NCBI GenBank assembly: GCA_963737015.1
Contig: CAVTQZ010000001.1
Location: 124,001 to 188,000, forward strand
Length of the DNA: 64,000 nt
Source of the DNA: CAVTQZ01 sp963737015
Lineage (GTDB): Bacteria; Actinomycetota; Acidimicrobiia; Acidimicrobiales; UBA8190
Direction: 5' to 3'
A program made the translations under genes and the position numbers. Shown here piece by piece: positions 25,687 to 34,525 of the stretch; the first letter of the stretch is position 1, and the number at the start of each line of letters is the position of its first letter. The notes under the pieces were generated by a model. That model was not told the origin of the DNA. It did no database searches and worked only from the letters and a program-made list of their open reading frames with translations.

Positions 25687-26586
25687 TTGAACAGGGCAGG
25701 CCGCCGATTTATCGGTATCGCGTGGGTACTGGCCGTGACGCTCGGCATACTTGCCGCAGGATGTTCAAAAGGGTCTGCCGGGCGAGCGGGGCGGGCGTCG
25801 TCGGCGAGTCCGATATCGTCCACGGCGAGCCAACCTGCAGGGAGCGCGTCAGGTGCGCCCGGTACCTCTGCGGCTGCGAGCCCCGGAAGTGGGCAGCACG
25901 GGAGTGCCGCCGCTTCGTCGAATTCAGGCAAGTCCGGTTCAGCGCCGGTCTCCGGCCTGGCACCTGCCGGCGGTGGAGCCTCGCTCACGCCTCCTGCAGC
26001 CGGCACTTACACGTACCGTCAGAGCGGGAGTGCCTCGATCAACGGTGACAGCCGGAGTGCGCCGCCGGAGGCAGTCACAGTGATCGACCCACCCGTGTCC
26101 CGTGGAAGCGGAACGTGGACCCAGGTGTGGCATGAGTACCAGTCCACCGATACAAGTCAGTCCGCCGACGACTCCAGTTTCCAATTCTCACCTTCGGGGG
26201 TCTCGGTCGTGACGGAAGTGCTTCGACAGGAAGGCGTCAGCTTCACCTGCAACTTCAGCCCGCCCCTGGAGGTCGCGGCCTGGCCGGTCAAGGTCGGGTA
26301 CTCGTTCTCCGGCACGGGATCGTGCGGATCGTTCTCGATAAGCATCAAGGGCGGTATCACGCGAACACTGCAGACAACCGTGGGTGGCTCCGCGGTTACC
26401 GCTTACGTCGTCGATTTCACTGCGACGACCCAGGGGCAGTTCGACTCCACCTCGACGGTCGAGGAATGGCTGGACCCGATTCACAGGCTCGACGTCCACG
26501 AAGCGACGAACACGAACGGGACTTACGGAGCATTCAAGTTCCAGGCCAACCTGACGCGTGATCTCGTTTCCACCAACCCGACCTGA
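25687..26586 (+). CDS. Lipoprotein, unknown function (TTG start)
   Basis: 299 residues. The best start is TTG 25687, with GGGGAGAGG about 10 nt upstream. It yields a signal peptide MNRAGRRFIGIAWVLAVTLG ending in the lipobox ILAAGC. Residues 25-100 are a Ser/Ala/Gly-rich linker. The rest is a beta-rich domain (GTYTYRQSGSASI.., FQFSPSGVSVVTEVLRQ, VSFTCNFSPPLEV, AYVVDFTATTQGQFDSTSTVEEWLDP) resembling outer-surface lipocalin-like or LolA-like folds, not assigned. The convergent diiron gene ends 2 nt beyond its stop. Confidence 0.65.
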   Translation: MNRAGRRFIGIAWVLAVTLGILAAGCSKGSAGRAGRASSASPISSTASQPAGSASGAPGTSAAASPGSGQHGSAAASSNSGKSGSAPVSGLAPAGGGASLTPPAAGTYTYRQSGSASINGDSRSAPPEAVTVIDPPVSRGSGTWTQVWHEYQSTDTSQSADDSSFQFSPSGVSVVTEVLRQEGVSFTCNFSPPLEVAAWPVKVGYSFSGTGSCGSFSISIKGGITRTLQTTVGGSAVTAYVVDFTATTQGQFDSTSTVEEWLDPIHRLDVHEATNTNGTYGAFKFQANLTRDLVSTNPT

Positions 26587-26588
26587 GG

Positions 26589-27533
26589 TCAGCCGAACGC
26601 GCCCCGGTCCTCCCATTGTCGCATCTTCTCGGCTCTCACGATCCGGAGTGTCTCGAACTCCTCGAGGAGCTTCTTAAGCTGACCGAGCATTGCGCGCCTC
26701 GCGGGCGACACACCGCGAGCAGCAGTGAACTCCTCTTCTGTTAGGTACGGCGTCAGCTGCGAGGTGTATCTGATCGGCAGGAAACCCTGACGGTCCATGA
26801 GCGTTTGGGCCCCCAGTTCCGCGAGAGCCTGGACCTCGCGCACCTGCTCTTCTTGGAGCTCGGGCATGCCTTCGTGCAGCCACCGACGGGCGTAGGCAAT
26901 GTGGCGCGCCTCCTCGCCAGTATGTGCCCGTCCGATGCCTACGAGAATCGGATGGAGGGGCCGTCCGTCGCTGGAAGTTCCCTCTTCTGCCGTACGCAAA
27001 GCCTGGTTGAAGTCGTCACCGACGAACTCGAAGAGCAGGACATTGACCCAGAACGCCTCTGGCAGGCGAACGGCGAGGTCTTCGGTGAAGTCTCCGATCG
27101 CCTTACCCCAATCGGCCTCGCCGGCGCCGACCGTCTCGATGTCCGCGTTCAGCCTCACCCACTGGTTGAACATGGCCATGTGTTGACACTCTTCGGCAAC
27201 TTCGTGGAGGAGGTACCGGTAGCTGGGGTCGTAAGGGTCCACCTTCCACAACATCGCGAGGATTCCCTGATTCAACAGGTGCTCGCCGTGCGCGACGTTT
27301 CGCATGAGCTGGGTGATCTCCCACCGCTCGAGAAAGGCCCGATCCGCGAGGTCCAAGCGCTCGAGCAGACCGCTTTCGGCGAAGACCGAGTGGCCGCTCG
27401 GCATGTAGGCCCAGTCCGCCGACATCGGGACGGACCAGTCGATGACGTCGTCGTCGAAGGGGAACCAGCGGCGGCGGGCGCTGGCGGTGTTGAGCCGTTC
27501 GGAGACTGAGCTTGGTACGTCGACTACTACCAA
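26589..27533 (-). CDS. AurF-like diiron oxygenase
   Basis: 314 residues. The sequence carries carboxylate/histidine iron ligands in the AurF (p-aminobenzoate N-oxygenase) layout: Glu in ERWEITQLMRNVAHGEH, EVAEECQHMAMF (ExxH type), the long middle helix LLFEFVGDDFNQAL, and GEEARHIAYARRWL near residue 210. Family members oxidise amines or other small organics with O2 at a di-iron site. The substrate here is unknown, and no redox partner is adjacent. The region 27534-27714 upstream holds only the presumed promoter and the 3' side of hsp20. Confidence 0.75.
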   Translation of the reverse strand: MVVVDVPSSVSERLNTASARRRWFPFDDDVIDWSVPMSADWAYMPSGHSVFAESGLLERLDLADRAFLERWEITQLMRNVAHGEHLLNQGILAMLWKVDPYDPSYRYLLHEVAEECQHMAMFNQWVRLNADIETVGAGEADWGKAIGDFTEDLAVRLPEAFWVNVLLFEFVGDDFNQALRTAEEGTSSDGRPLHPILVGIGRAHTGEEARHIAYARRWLHEGMPELQEEQVREVQALAELGAQTLMDRQGFLPIRYTSQLTPYLTEEEFTAARGVSPARRAMLGQLKKLLEEFETLRIVRAEKMRQWEDRGAFG

Positions 27534-27714
27534 CTCGGACCGCCTTGCTCGTGCTTGCTCCCGAAATTATGCCCCATGGCCTCAACTCCCGGGGTCTCAG
27601 GAATGCACTCACAAACCCGGGGCCGGTCGGAGAGTGGAATCGCCCGAGCAGGACCTCGCCGCGTGCGAGCGAAACGCTCAGGGCCCTGCCCGGGCCATTC
27701 CGGGACCTAAAGGG

Positions 27715-28149
27715 TCAGGTCGTGAGCTGTTGCCTGTCCCCACGCTGTGTTACCTCGATACGCCGGGGCTTCGCATGCGCTGCAACGGGGATCGAGACGG
27801 TAAGGACCCCGCCTTCGTATTCGGCTTCTATGTGTTCAGTATCGAGGTTGTCGCCCAGGAAGACCTGCCGAGTGAATGTCCCGTACGGGCGTTCCGACAC
27901 CAGCGTCTCGATCCCTTCGCTGGTCGAAGGGGAAGGCCGCTCGGCCCTGAGTGTCAGGACGTTGTCCTCGACTGTTATCTCTACCGAGTCCGAGCTGACG
28001 CCCGGTAGGTCTAACTGAATAAGGAAGGAATCCCCTTTACGGTAAGCGTCCATTGGCATCGCCAGCGGGCGTGAGCCGTTGGGCATTCCCCAAAGTTGCT
28101 GCGCCAACCTGTCCATTTCCCTGAACGGGTCTGAACGAACGAGAGCCAA
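27715..28149 (-). CDS. Hsp20 family small heat-shock protein
   Basis: 144 residues. I choose the TTG at 28149 because it gives the family-typical MALVRSDPFREMD start and sits 8 nt after a perfect AGGAGG; the ATG at 28155 lies only 2 nt from it. The alpha-crystallin domain spans about residues 35-135 (DAYRKGDSFLIQLDLPGV.., TLRAERP, SERPYGTFTRQVFLGD, YEGGVLTVSIPVA). ATP-independent holdase in the cytoplasm. A CIRCE element 84 nt upstream indicates HrcA repression and heat induction. Confidence 0.9.
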   Translation of the reverse strand: MALVRSDPFREMDRLAQQLWGMPNGSRPLAMPMDAYRKGDSFLIQLDLPGVSSDSVEITVEDNVLTLRAERPSPSTSEGIETLVSERPYGTFTRQVFLGDNLDTEHIEAEYEGGVLTVSIPVAAHAKPRRIEVTQRGDRQQLTT

Positions 28150-28232
28150 GACCATCACCTCCTCAAACGGCGTCCACGGGCTCTTCGTCCCAAAAGCCGC
28201 AATCCAAGCGGTGACTGCTACTGCTTTGAAGA

Positions 28233-28259
28233 TTAGCACTCCCAAGGGGCGAGTGCTAG
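28233..28259. promoter_or_regulatory. CIRCE element (HrcA operator)
   Basis: TTAGCACTC, 9 nt, GAGTGCTAG: identical to the CIRCE consensus except for the last base. It lies upstream of the minus-strand hsp20 gene, the usual position for HrcA repression. Confidence 0.92.
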
Positions 28260-28348
28260 TTCTGAGAGTAAAATTGTGCTCTGGGCTGCGAATTTCGTAT
28301 CGCCGTGGTGCGTCACAGCCACCGAGGATCTAGTCTCGACACCCAGAG

Positions 28349-28424
28349 GGCCCCATCGTCTAGTGGCCAAGGACACCACCCTCTCAAGGTGGAGACACGG
28401 GTTCGAACCCCGTTGGGGCTGCCA
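28349..28424 (+). tRNA. tRNA-Glu (CTC), integration target
   Basis: Complete cloverleaf: acceptor GGCCCCA/TGGGGCT, anticodon stem CCACC/GGTGG with loop CTCTCAA (anticodon CTC at 28383-28385), T arm ACGGG-TTCGAAC-CCCGT, and encoded CCA at 28422-28424. Its 3' 46 nt are duplicated at 47765-47810 and, with a 2-nt deletion, at 42511-42554, marking it as the attachment site of the island to its right. Confidence 0.95.
28379..28424 (+). repeat. att copy 1 (left end, inside tRNA-Glu)
   Basis: The 46 nt from the anticodon loop to the CCA end of tRNA-Glu are identical to 47765-47810. As the functional tRNA copy it is the left boundary of the island array. Confidence 0.9.
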
Positions 28425-28683
28425 GGGAAAATAGGTTCTGACCAGGTACTATGAGCGAAAGTGCTCTAGCCGTTCAGGACCGTTCGCTACCGCTCAGAAC
28501 CGTTTTCTACCGCACGCTAACGCACGAGGAACGCACGGCCTGGGGTTTCCAAGGGCTCGATCTGTCTCCACCCGTGTCTCCACCCGCGTAGGTGGTGACA
28601 GACCTTGCAGGCCCTTTCGGTGCGTTAGTGCTAATGCACGAACCCTTGACAAGCGGAATGACAATGATGTAGTTTGGTGCCAA
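28425..28683. promoter_or_regulatory. Left-end repeat region of element 1
   Basis: This gene-free stretch contains direct repeats with a 20-bp period (GACCGTTCGCTACCGCTC then GAACCGTTTTCTACCGCAC, 28479-28516), then the tandem GCACG..ACGCACGG motif. Repeats this close to an att core are the expected place for integrase/excisionase arm-type sites (inference). Confidence 0.45.
28519..28538 (+). repeat. 20-bp terminal repeat, copy 1
   Basis: AACGCACGAGGAACGCACGG; near-identical copies lie at 33648-33667 and 42458-42477. Each copy contains the heptamer ACGCACG or a variant twice and lies 34-116 nt from a tRNA-like att sequence. Confidence 0.75.
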
Positions 28684-29496
28684 ATGGAGTGCATGGGTGC
28701 CGAGTGGGCGCCAACGGATGATCGTGATTTTCTCCCCGACGTGTCGGAGTACGACGGCGCGCCTGATCACCACGCGTTTATTGATAAGTGCGACGGTTAT
28801 TGGCGGGAGCTTGAAAAGTTTGAGAGCAACAGACGCCTCCGTCGCCACCGTGCCGTCAGTGCCGCCGTCGAAACATTACGGACTGCTCTGAATGCTCTAT
28901 GGGTCTTCGATGACGGCCACAGCTCCGAGGGGTACGAAGGTCCGAACCTTGCCGTCGGGGACGAAATGTTCTCCGTTGCCGACAGGTCCCTAAGTGCCGC
29001 CCTTGCCGCCGTCGTTGTCATGACCGCACTTGCCGATCTCTTACGAGCACTCACGAATACTGACAGTGCTACGGAACCTAATTGGCTACCGGCGCAACCG
29101 GAGCCACATATTCCGCCACCTTCTCGTGTTGCCCGATCCGAACCGGATCTCGCCCAAGCTCCTCCGCTGCCTCGCGGCGCGTTCTCTAGCGACGACCTGA
29201 CGGCAGCAACCGCCGCCTGCAGCCCCGGACCTCCGCTTCCGCCAGCGCCGTCGAGCGCAGCGCCGCGTCCGCAATCCCTTAATTCGCAGGGCTGCGAAGG
29301 AAGCAGGATGAGTTCAAGTACCAACCTTTACGACAAGAGCGGCGCCGCCGCGTATCTCAATACTTCTATTCGCCACCTTGAACGGTTGTGGACAGAACGC
29401 AGGATCACAGGGGTCAGGATCGGGCGAAAGATCAGATTTGCTCAACGTGACTTAGACGCCTACATCGAAGCGAACCGCATCGAGGCCATGCGATGA
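28684..29496 (+). CDS. Protein ending in an excisionase-type HTH domain
   Basis: 270 residues if translated from ATG 28684. The N-terminal ~110 residues are helical and charged. Residues 125-200 are Pro/Ala-rich linker. The last ~60 residues (LYDKSGAAAYLNTSIRHLERLWTERRITGVRIGRKIRFAQRDLDAYIEANR) are a MerR-like HTH_17/excisionase domain. An internal ATG at 29308 behind GAAGGAAGCAGG would give a free-standing 62-residue Xis. As first gene of the element it may control excision or early transcription. Intact frame; stop and next start overlap (ATGA). Confidence 0.7.
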   Translation: MECMGAEWAPTDDRDFLPDVSEYDGAPDHHAFIDKCDGYWRELEKFESNRRLRRHRAVSAAVETLRTALNALWVFDDGHSSEGYEGPNLAVGDEMFSVADRSLSAALAAVVVMTALADLLRALTNTDSATEPNWLPAQPEPHIPPPSRVARSEPDLAQAPPLPRGAFSSDDLTAATAACSPGPPLPPAPSSAAPRPQSLNSQGCEGSRMSSSTNLYDKSGAAAYLNTSIRHLERLWTERRITGVRIGRKIRFAQRDLDAYIEANRIEAMR

Positions 29497-30029
29497 ATGG
29501 CGACGAGGAGGAATACGAGGCAGACAAGGCGGCTGAGGACGACGAGGACGACGACGACCGCGCCTGGTTCGTCAGGCCCGACGATCCCGTTTGGAAATCC
29601 ACCCCGAAGAGGGAGGAAGTCAACCCGGAAGATGTTGGCGAAACTGTCGTCTCGACGCAGTCCCAATATCGCCAAGACAAAAAATGGGGCCTAACCAAGC
29701 AGCGAACGATATCAATGGAACAGAGTGACCACACGTACCTGAAAACTGTCATCACGCCGACTAAGGCCCAGCATGACCGCAAGCTGGAACTCCAAGAGAT
29801 TCAGGCACTCGGGCCCTTCCGCCAATGCAGCGTCCCGCGCTGCGACGGGACCATCGGGCATCTGGACCCCATCCCATGCTGTCCGGGATGTGGAAATTTA
29901 TCCGACAAATACCGCGACGACCATGACGGCGCGACGCCGACCCTGGACGAAATAGCCGACCGTCCGCGGCGCAAAAAGCGGCCAAAGTCCTTAGCGAAAA
30001 GTACCGTACTAAGAGTAGGAGAAGCGTGA
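29493..30029 (+). CDS. Hypothetical protein with acidic N-terminus and Cys cluster
   Basis: 178 residues. The first 25 residues are almost all Asp/Glu/Ala. Residues 110-135 hold CSVPRC..CCPGCG, a likely zinc-binding knuckle. The C-terminus is basic (RPRRKKRPKSLAK). Start and stop overlap both neighbours by ATGA/GTGA, so it belongs to the intact early operon of the element. No family recognised; DNA or RNA binding is a guess from the zinc-like motif. Confidence 0.6.
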   Translation: MNGDEEEYEADKAAEDDEDDDDRAWFVRPDDPVWKSTPKREEVNPEDVGETVVSTQSQYRQDKKWGLTKQRTISMEQSDHTYLKTVITPTKAQHDRKLELQEIQALGPFRQCSVPRCDGTIGHLDPIPCCPGCGNLSDKYRDDHDGATPTLDEIADRPRRKKRPKSLAKSTVLRVGEA

Positions 30030-30271
30030 AAAACCCGCACCCATACAAGCTGACTCGCCTGCCCGCAATCGTGGACGCTGCCAATGCGTTAGCTCAACAA
30101 GCCGTCCTGGCCCAAGCGGCCCTGGATTTCGCCCGTGTCGAACCCAATGGCGATGTCTACGTGCCCGAAGGTGGCGAGATACACCTCGCGTCGTTCACGA
30201 ATTATTCGCCGAACTCGCCCGTCTGGCTGTCTGAAGTAACCCCCCAGAAAAGCGAACGGCCGAGCCCTTGA
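30026..30271 (+). CDS. Small hypothetical protein
   Basis: 81 residues from a GTG that overlaps the previous stop (GTGA). A central Ala-rich helix (VDAANALAQQAVLAQAALDFA) is followed by a short beta-like part. No recognised family. Its intact frame and translational coupling argue that it is real. Confidence 0.5.
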   Translation: MKNPHPYKLTRLPAIVDAANALAQQAVLAQAALDFARVEPNGDVYVPEGGEIHLASFTNYSPNSPVWLSEVTPQKSERPSP

Positions 30272-30318
30272 CCGGCTCGGCACGTTCCCAACAGTGAAAG
30301 TGAAAGTAAGTAACCAAG

Positions 30319-30669
30319 ATGAGTGTATCAGATTCACCCACAGTCGTGCACCTGCGCGAGCGCGCAGCCGCCGACGCAGAACGTCCTGAGCGGTGGGACC
30401 CACAGACCGACGACGCTATCGAGGGGACCGTTGAACGAATCCTCGATCTCGTCTCGGACAATGGTCCGTTCCAGGTCCTGACCCTCCGCACCGAGCGGGG
30501 CTTGGTCGACGTCAATTGCGGCCGTGCCGCGTTGCGCAACGCCGTAGCCGAGCAGTCGCCACAGGAGGGGGACCACGTAGCCATCCTCTATGTTGGCCCC
30601 AGGGTATCGAGCACCGGCCGTACCTATTACGACTACAGAATGGCGACGACGCCCGCCGAGTCGTTCTAA
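30319..30669 (+). CDS. Small OB-fold-like hypothetical protein
   Basis: 116 residues. After a charged helix (VVHLRERAAADAERPERWDP) comes a beta-barrel-like pattern (DAIEGTVERILDLVSDNGPFQVLTLRTERG, GDHVAILYVGPRV), as in small OB-fold nucleic-acid-binding proteins of plasmids and phages. The function is inferred only from fold resemblance and from its place directly before the primase, whose ATG overlaps its stop (TAATG). Confidence 0.55.
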   Translation: MSVSDSPTVVHLRERAAADAERPERWDPQTDDAIEGTVERILDLVSDNGPFQVLTLRTERGLVDVNCGRAALRNAVAEQSPQEGDHVAILYVGPRVSSTGRTYYDYRMATTPAESF

Positions 30670-32672
30670 TGGGGATGACCGAAGTCATCGACCGGCTAAC
30701 CGGCTCGCGGCTGTGATCCGAAGGGTGGCGGGGACAGCTATAGCGCCCGCTGCCCCGCACACGATGACCGCAACCCGAGCCTTAGCGTGGACCACGGCGC
30801 CGACAAGGTGTTATTGCACTGTCATGCGGACTGTGACCCCGAAGCCATCCTGACCGCGGTCGATCTCCCCTGGGATGCCCTGTTCGACAGCCCGGAGCGG
30901 TCCAACGGTTCAAGAATCGTCGCCACCTACGACTATACGGACGAGACCGGGGCTCTCTTGTTTCAAGTTGTGCGCAAGTGGCCCAAAGACTTCCGCCAAC
31001 GTCGACCCGATGCCACCGCTGAAGATGGGTGGGCATGGAAGCTCGACGGGACGCGGCGGGTGCTGTACCGACTGCCTGCCGTCGTCAAGGCGGTAGCGGA
31101 GGGGCGTACCGTTTATGTCGCCGAGGGAGAGGCCGACGTTCACGCCCTAGAACGTGCCGGGGTGGTCGCTACGTGCAATCCCATGGGGGCCGGGAAGTGG
31201 CGCTCTGAATACTCGCCGGTCCTCAAAGGGGCCGACGTTGTCGTCGTCTCCGATCGCGACGAGACGGGCCGGAAGCACGCCGAGGAAGTGGCCGCGGCCT
31301 AGAGGGTGTAGCCCTATCGGTGCGGCGTTTCGAGCCTGTCGTTGGAAAGGACGCGTCGGACCACCTTGCGGCGGGAAAGACGATGGAGAAATTCACCGAG
31401 ACATCTAAAGCCGAACCCACCGGGCGCCACGTCGTCCTCACTGACACGTCGACCATAACGCCGAGGCCGGTCAAGTGGCTTTGGCGGGATGGATGCCGTT
31501 GGGCGAACTGACGCTCTTGGCGGGACAAGAAAATGGCAAGTCCACGATCGCCTACACCTTGGCGGCGTGGATCACGACGGAAAATCAAGGGCGAATTCTA
31601 CCGGCGAGCCCCACGCCATCATCGTCGTCGCCACGGAAGATTCCTGGTCGCACACGATCGTGCCTCGACTCATGGCAGCGGGTGAGAATCCCAAGCTCAT
31701 TTACCGGGTGGACGTGATTACGGCCGATGGCCTCGACGGCACCTTGTCATTGCCCGCCGACGTGAAGGCCCTAGAGCACGCCGTGGAAGAGGTCAAGGCA
31801 GTCCTTGTCTTGCTCGACCCGATGTTGTCCAGGCTGTCGAACGCTCTGGACACCCATAAGGACGCCGAAGTGCGTATCGCACTAGAACCGACAGTGGCCT
31901 TTACGAAGCGATCCGGTGTGGCCGTGCTGGGGATCATCCACGTCAACAAGGGATCGAGCGTCGACCCGCTTACTCTCGTCATGGGCAGCCGAGCTTTTGT
32001 CGCCGTGGGCGAGCAGTGCTGGTGGCGATCAAGGACCCCGAGGACGAGGGCCGCGTTCTGCTGGGGTTGGAAAAGTCGAACCTTGGCCCAACGGGGCTAC
32101 CCACCTTCGTTTACCGGATTGTCAGCGAGCTGGTGGCCTCGACCGACGAGGGACCCATCTATACCGGCAAAGTCGAATGGCTGGAGAGACCAACCGGTCA
32201 GTGTCCGAGGCCATGGCAGCCGTAGGGGAGGTCCTGGTGCCGCGTCGGCAACGTCCGAGTGTGCCGAATGGCTATATGACTACCTCGGTTCGAACGGTGG
32301 GGGCATGGATTCGGCCGCAGTCAAGGAAGCCGCCACGCGCAGGACATTCCGGCTTTGCCACGCGTCACGCTCGGAAGCGCCTGGGGGGTCCTGACCCAAT
32401 CCTTTGGATTTCCGCGGCGGACATATTGGATGTTGCCGGGCTCGCCAGAACCGAGCGTGTCCAGTCGTGTCGGCCCGCTGGGGAGACACGACACAACAGA
32501 CATGACAGACACAACTGAGTCTGACCAGGCTGTTTGTAAGGACAATTTGACCCCCGCGTCCAGTCGTGTCGGTCGTGTCGGTCGTGTCGCCTCTCCAGGG
32601 GAGACCGACACAGGGGACTCAGACTTTCGACACTCCACGCCTCGTCGCTATCCGTTCCAACGGCATCGGTAG
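30669..32672 (+). pseudogene. Element primase (zinc/TOPRIM) with RepA-like AAA ATPase, frameshifted
   Basis: Domains are readable only across frames. The N-terminus MTEVIDRLTGSRL is followed in another frame by a zinc-finger primase block (SARCPAHDDRNPSLSV, LLHCHADCDPEAIL) and a TOPRIM core (VYVAEGEADVHAL, VVVVSDRDETG). Then DASDHLAAGKT leads without a stop into an AAA_25-type ATPase: ELTLLAGQENGKST (Walker A one residue short), AIIVVATEDSW, VLVLLDPMLSRL and GIIHVNKG. A winged-helix-like tail (AEWLYDYLGSNGG.., FALPRV-type) follows. Frame breaks are near 30713, 31300, 31487, 31595, 32015 and 32330. It would have primed and unwound element DNA. Confidence 0.75.
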
Positions 32673-32754
32673 CGGGATGAGCGTTGACGAATTCGCTGGC
32701 TGAAACGGACTCACGCATGGGGATTCAGATGTCAAGCACCCTGTCCACGCAATA

Positions 32755-33429
32755 ATGCGCGCGTGTTGGCATGGGAGAGTTGAGATCAGTCAAGCATTTA
32801 TATTTCGTTCGGGCAAGCGACAACGCAAAAAGATGATGCAACACAAGAGGTTTCTAAGGACGCGATGGCAAGGACAACACGAGCTACAGCCAGTCAGACG
32901 CAAGGACGGTTCAATGGGATTGCCGGCGCGTAACTATCCGTGGCTCCCGTTTGCACCAGAACACGTGCAGTCGATGGTTCACGGCGCACATTCGGAGAGA
33001 GTTGTCGAGGCAGTCAGCGGATTTTCGCAGTGAGGTTGTTGCCCAAGCACCCTGGCTTATCGAGCCCATCTATGGCGATGCACTAGAAAGGTATTGCAGA
33101 AGCGAGGCGACGGCCCGGTTGCTCGGAGATCACATTTTCAGGCTGAGTGAGGACAAAGGACCAGCGGCGGTACCAATCCGTCTATGGGAAACCCTGACTT
33201 CCTGTACGAATGCGGCAAATCGGTGCGCCGAAACTCTTGGCTAACTCCGATAGCTCGGGCAAAGTTGCAAGCGTTGGCGACCTCGACTGAGGTAGCAGCG
33301 CAGTCGCTCGAGAAATTGAGTGCGACGGGTGCTCAGATACGACAGCGCCGTGCGGCTGCGTTGACTGTCGTGGACGCACAAGACGACGACGAGTACGAGG
33401 ACTCCGAGGGTGCAAAATCGGACCCTTAA
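32755..33429 (+). pseudogene. Phage terminase small-subunit-like gene, frameshifted
   Basis: Three overlapping frames join into one protein: LPFAPEHVQSMVHGAHSERVVEA, then SEVVAQAPWLIEPIYGDALERYCRSEA and KGPAAVPIRLWETLTSCTNAANRCAETLG, then LTPIARAKLQALATSTEVAAQSLEKL with an acidic tail. The arrangement (YxxALxRY.. and a closing LTPxARAKL) resembles P27-type small terminases. Breaks lie near 33020 and 33237. It would have recognised the packaging site for the large terminase. Confidence 0.55.
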
Positions 33430-33454
33430 ACGGGCAGGTCAGAGGGTCGCATTG

Positions 33455-33490
33455 TTGCCCTATATTGCCCTGTGTTGCGCTGTATTGCCT
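33455..33490 (+). repeat. 10-bp tandem repeats
   Basis: TTGCCCTATA, TTGCCCTGTG, TTGCGCTGTA, TTGCCT: three and a half units in helical phase. Could be protein-binding iterons, though AT-rich runs of chance repeats are also possible. Confidence 0.55.
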
Positions 33491-33647
33491 CAGGAGCGGC
33501 TGTACTTATTAGAACGGAATATGCATGTCTTTATCGCCCCAAAGGCTGTCGTCGCATAGGCACTTGCTGTAGGCAATGGTCTGGCACTTGAGGAGCCGCT
33601 AGGGTTCGGATGGACCTGGCGGCAATCAGGGCATTCTGAGGGTCTAT

Positions 33648-33667
33648 AACGCACGCCGAACGCACGG
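33648..33667 (+). repeat. 20-bp terminal repeat, copy 2
   Basis: AACGCACGCCGAACGCACGG; differs from the 28519 copy only at the two bases after GCACG. It lies 34 nt before a tRNA-arm-like sequence, just as copy 3 lies 33 nt before att copy 2. Confidence 0.75.
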
Positions 33668-33701
33668 ATAGGTCAAATCGGTCGCTGACCAGGCAATCGT
33701 T

Positions 33702-33722
33702 CCACCTTCACAGGGTGGAGAC
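33702..33722 (+). repeat. tRNA anticodon-arm-like relic
   Basis: Stem CCACC/GGTGG around the 7-nt loop TTCACAG, followed by AGAC, parallels the tRNA-Glu arm CCACC-CTCTCAA-GGTGG-AGAC of the att core but with anticodon CAC. The T arm and acceptor are missing. A decayed att or tRNA-derived fragment is possible. Confidence 0.4.
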
Positions 33723-34053
33723 AGCACGGTGTTTGCTATTGCCAAGGGAAATGAGGCCACCCGGAGCGAGGCCAAGAACCTCGTGACGCGGTCGTTAGAG
33801 AGTCCGGCGCTCCTGCCGTGCGGTCAAGCCTCAGGGCTCAATCAATGCCCCGGAATTCGAAGATTTGCCGAGATAAAAGACGCAAATAGGCGCCTCACCG
33901 CCTGGTCGTTCTCGCCACAAAGCAAATTTCCTATAAGCGGCTAATTAAATCTGGCGGCCGCGTAAAGACAGCGCGATTGGCCGCGCCTGGCCGCCTTCAA
34001 TATGAGGGCAATGCGTATAAGCGGCTCATAACGCCGAGTTGGAGGCTCTTTAC

Positions 34054-34308
34054 ATGGACGACTTACCGCTTGGCGTGCTGCCTGGCGCGGGATGGGTTAT
34101 TGAACGCACACACGAGGACGGTACCCGGAGCGTGATGCCGTTAGCGGGCTGGTTGGTTCAGCGGGACGGCGAGCTGCGACCGCTGCCGCTGTCTTTGGGC
34201 AGCGATTGGATCGTCAGACCACGCACACAGAGCGACGACGACGCAATAGCAGCGACGGCCAGGCGCCTTAGACCGAGTACGACCAACACGAATTGGAATT
34301 GGAGTTAA
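34054..34308 (+). CDS. Small hypothetical protein
   Basis: 84 residues from ATG 34054, with GGAGG 9 nt upstream. It starts MDDLPLGVLPGAGWVIERTHEDGTRSV and appears to fold as small beta hairpins (PLAGWLVQRDGELRPLPL). Intact frame; no family recognised. Confidence 0.45.
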   Translation: MDDLPLGVLPGAGWVIERTHEDGTRSVMPLAGWLVQRDGELRPLPLSLGSDWIVRPRTQSDDDAIAATARRLRPSTTNTNWNWS

Positions 34309-34313
34309 TAGGC

Positions 34314-34495
34314 ATGACGACCATAGTTGGTGCCGATCCTGTTGTGAACGGCACGAAGAAATGCACAAAATGTGGACACTGGAAGTTGCGAACGACTTCA
34401 GCGACGACCGGGACGCTCCCGATGGTCTCCAATATTGGTGCAAATCGTGCATGCACGATTATCAGGAAGAGCATACAGCGCGCTCCGACTGCTAA
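34314..34495 (+). pseudogene. Small zinc-ribbon phage-type protein, frameshifted
   Basis: Begins MTTIVGADPVV..KKCTKCGHWK; after a frame break near 34385 it continues as NDFSDDRDAPDGLQYWCKSCMHDYQEEH. Together these form a CxxC..CxxC ribbon of the kind found beside HNH genes in actinophages. Function unknown. Confidence 0.55.
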
Positions 34496-34525
34496 GGCTC
34501 TCGCGTCGATGAGCGTCGATGAACA

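Larger units (their letters stand above)
33430..34053. other. Gene-poor stretch with repeats and a tRNA-like relic
   Basis: No convincing gene: an open frame at 33729-33944 has no recognisable features. The stretch holds 10-bp tandem repeats (33455-33490), the second copy of the 20-bp terminal repeat (33648-33667) and a tRNA anticodon-arm-like sequence (33702-33722). It could be an internal junction between two originally separate elements. Confidence 0.5.

Noticed and set aside
33729..33944. 71-codon open frame
   Set aside because: No ribosome site, no coding signature, inside a repeat-bearing gene-poor stretch.
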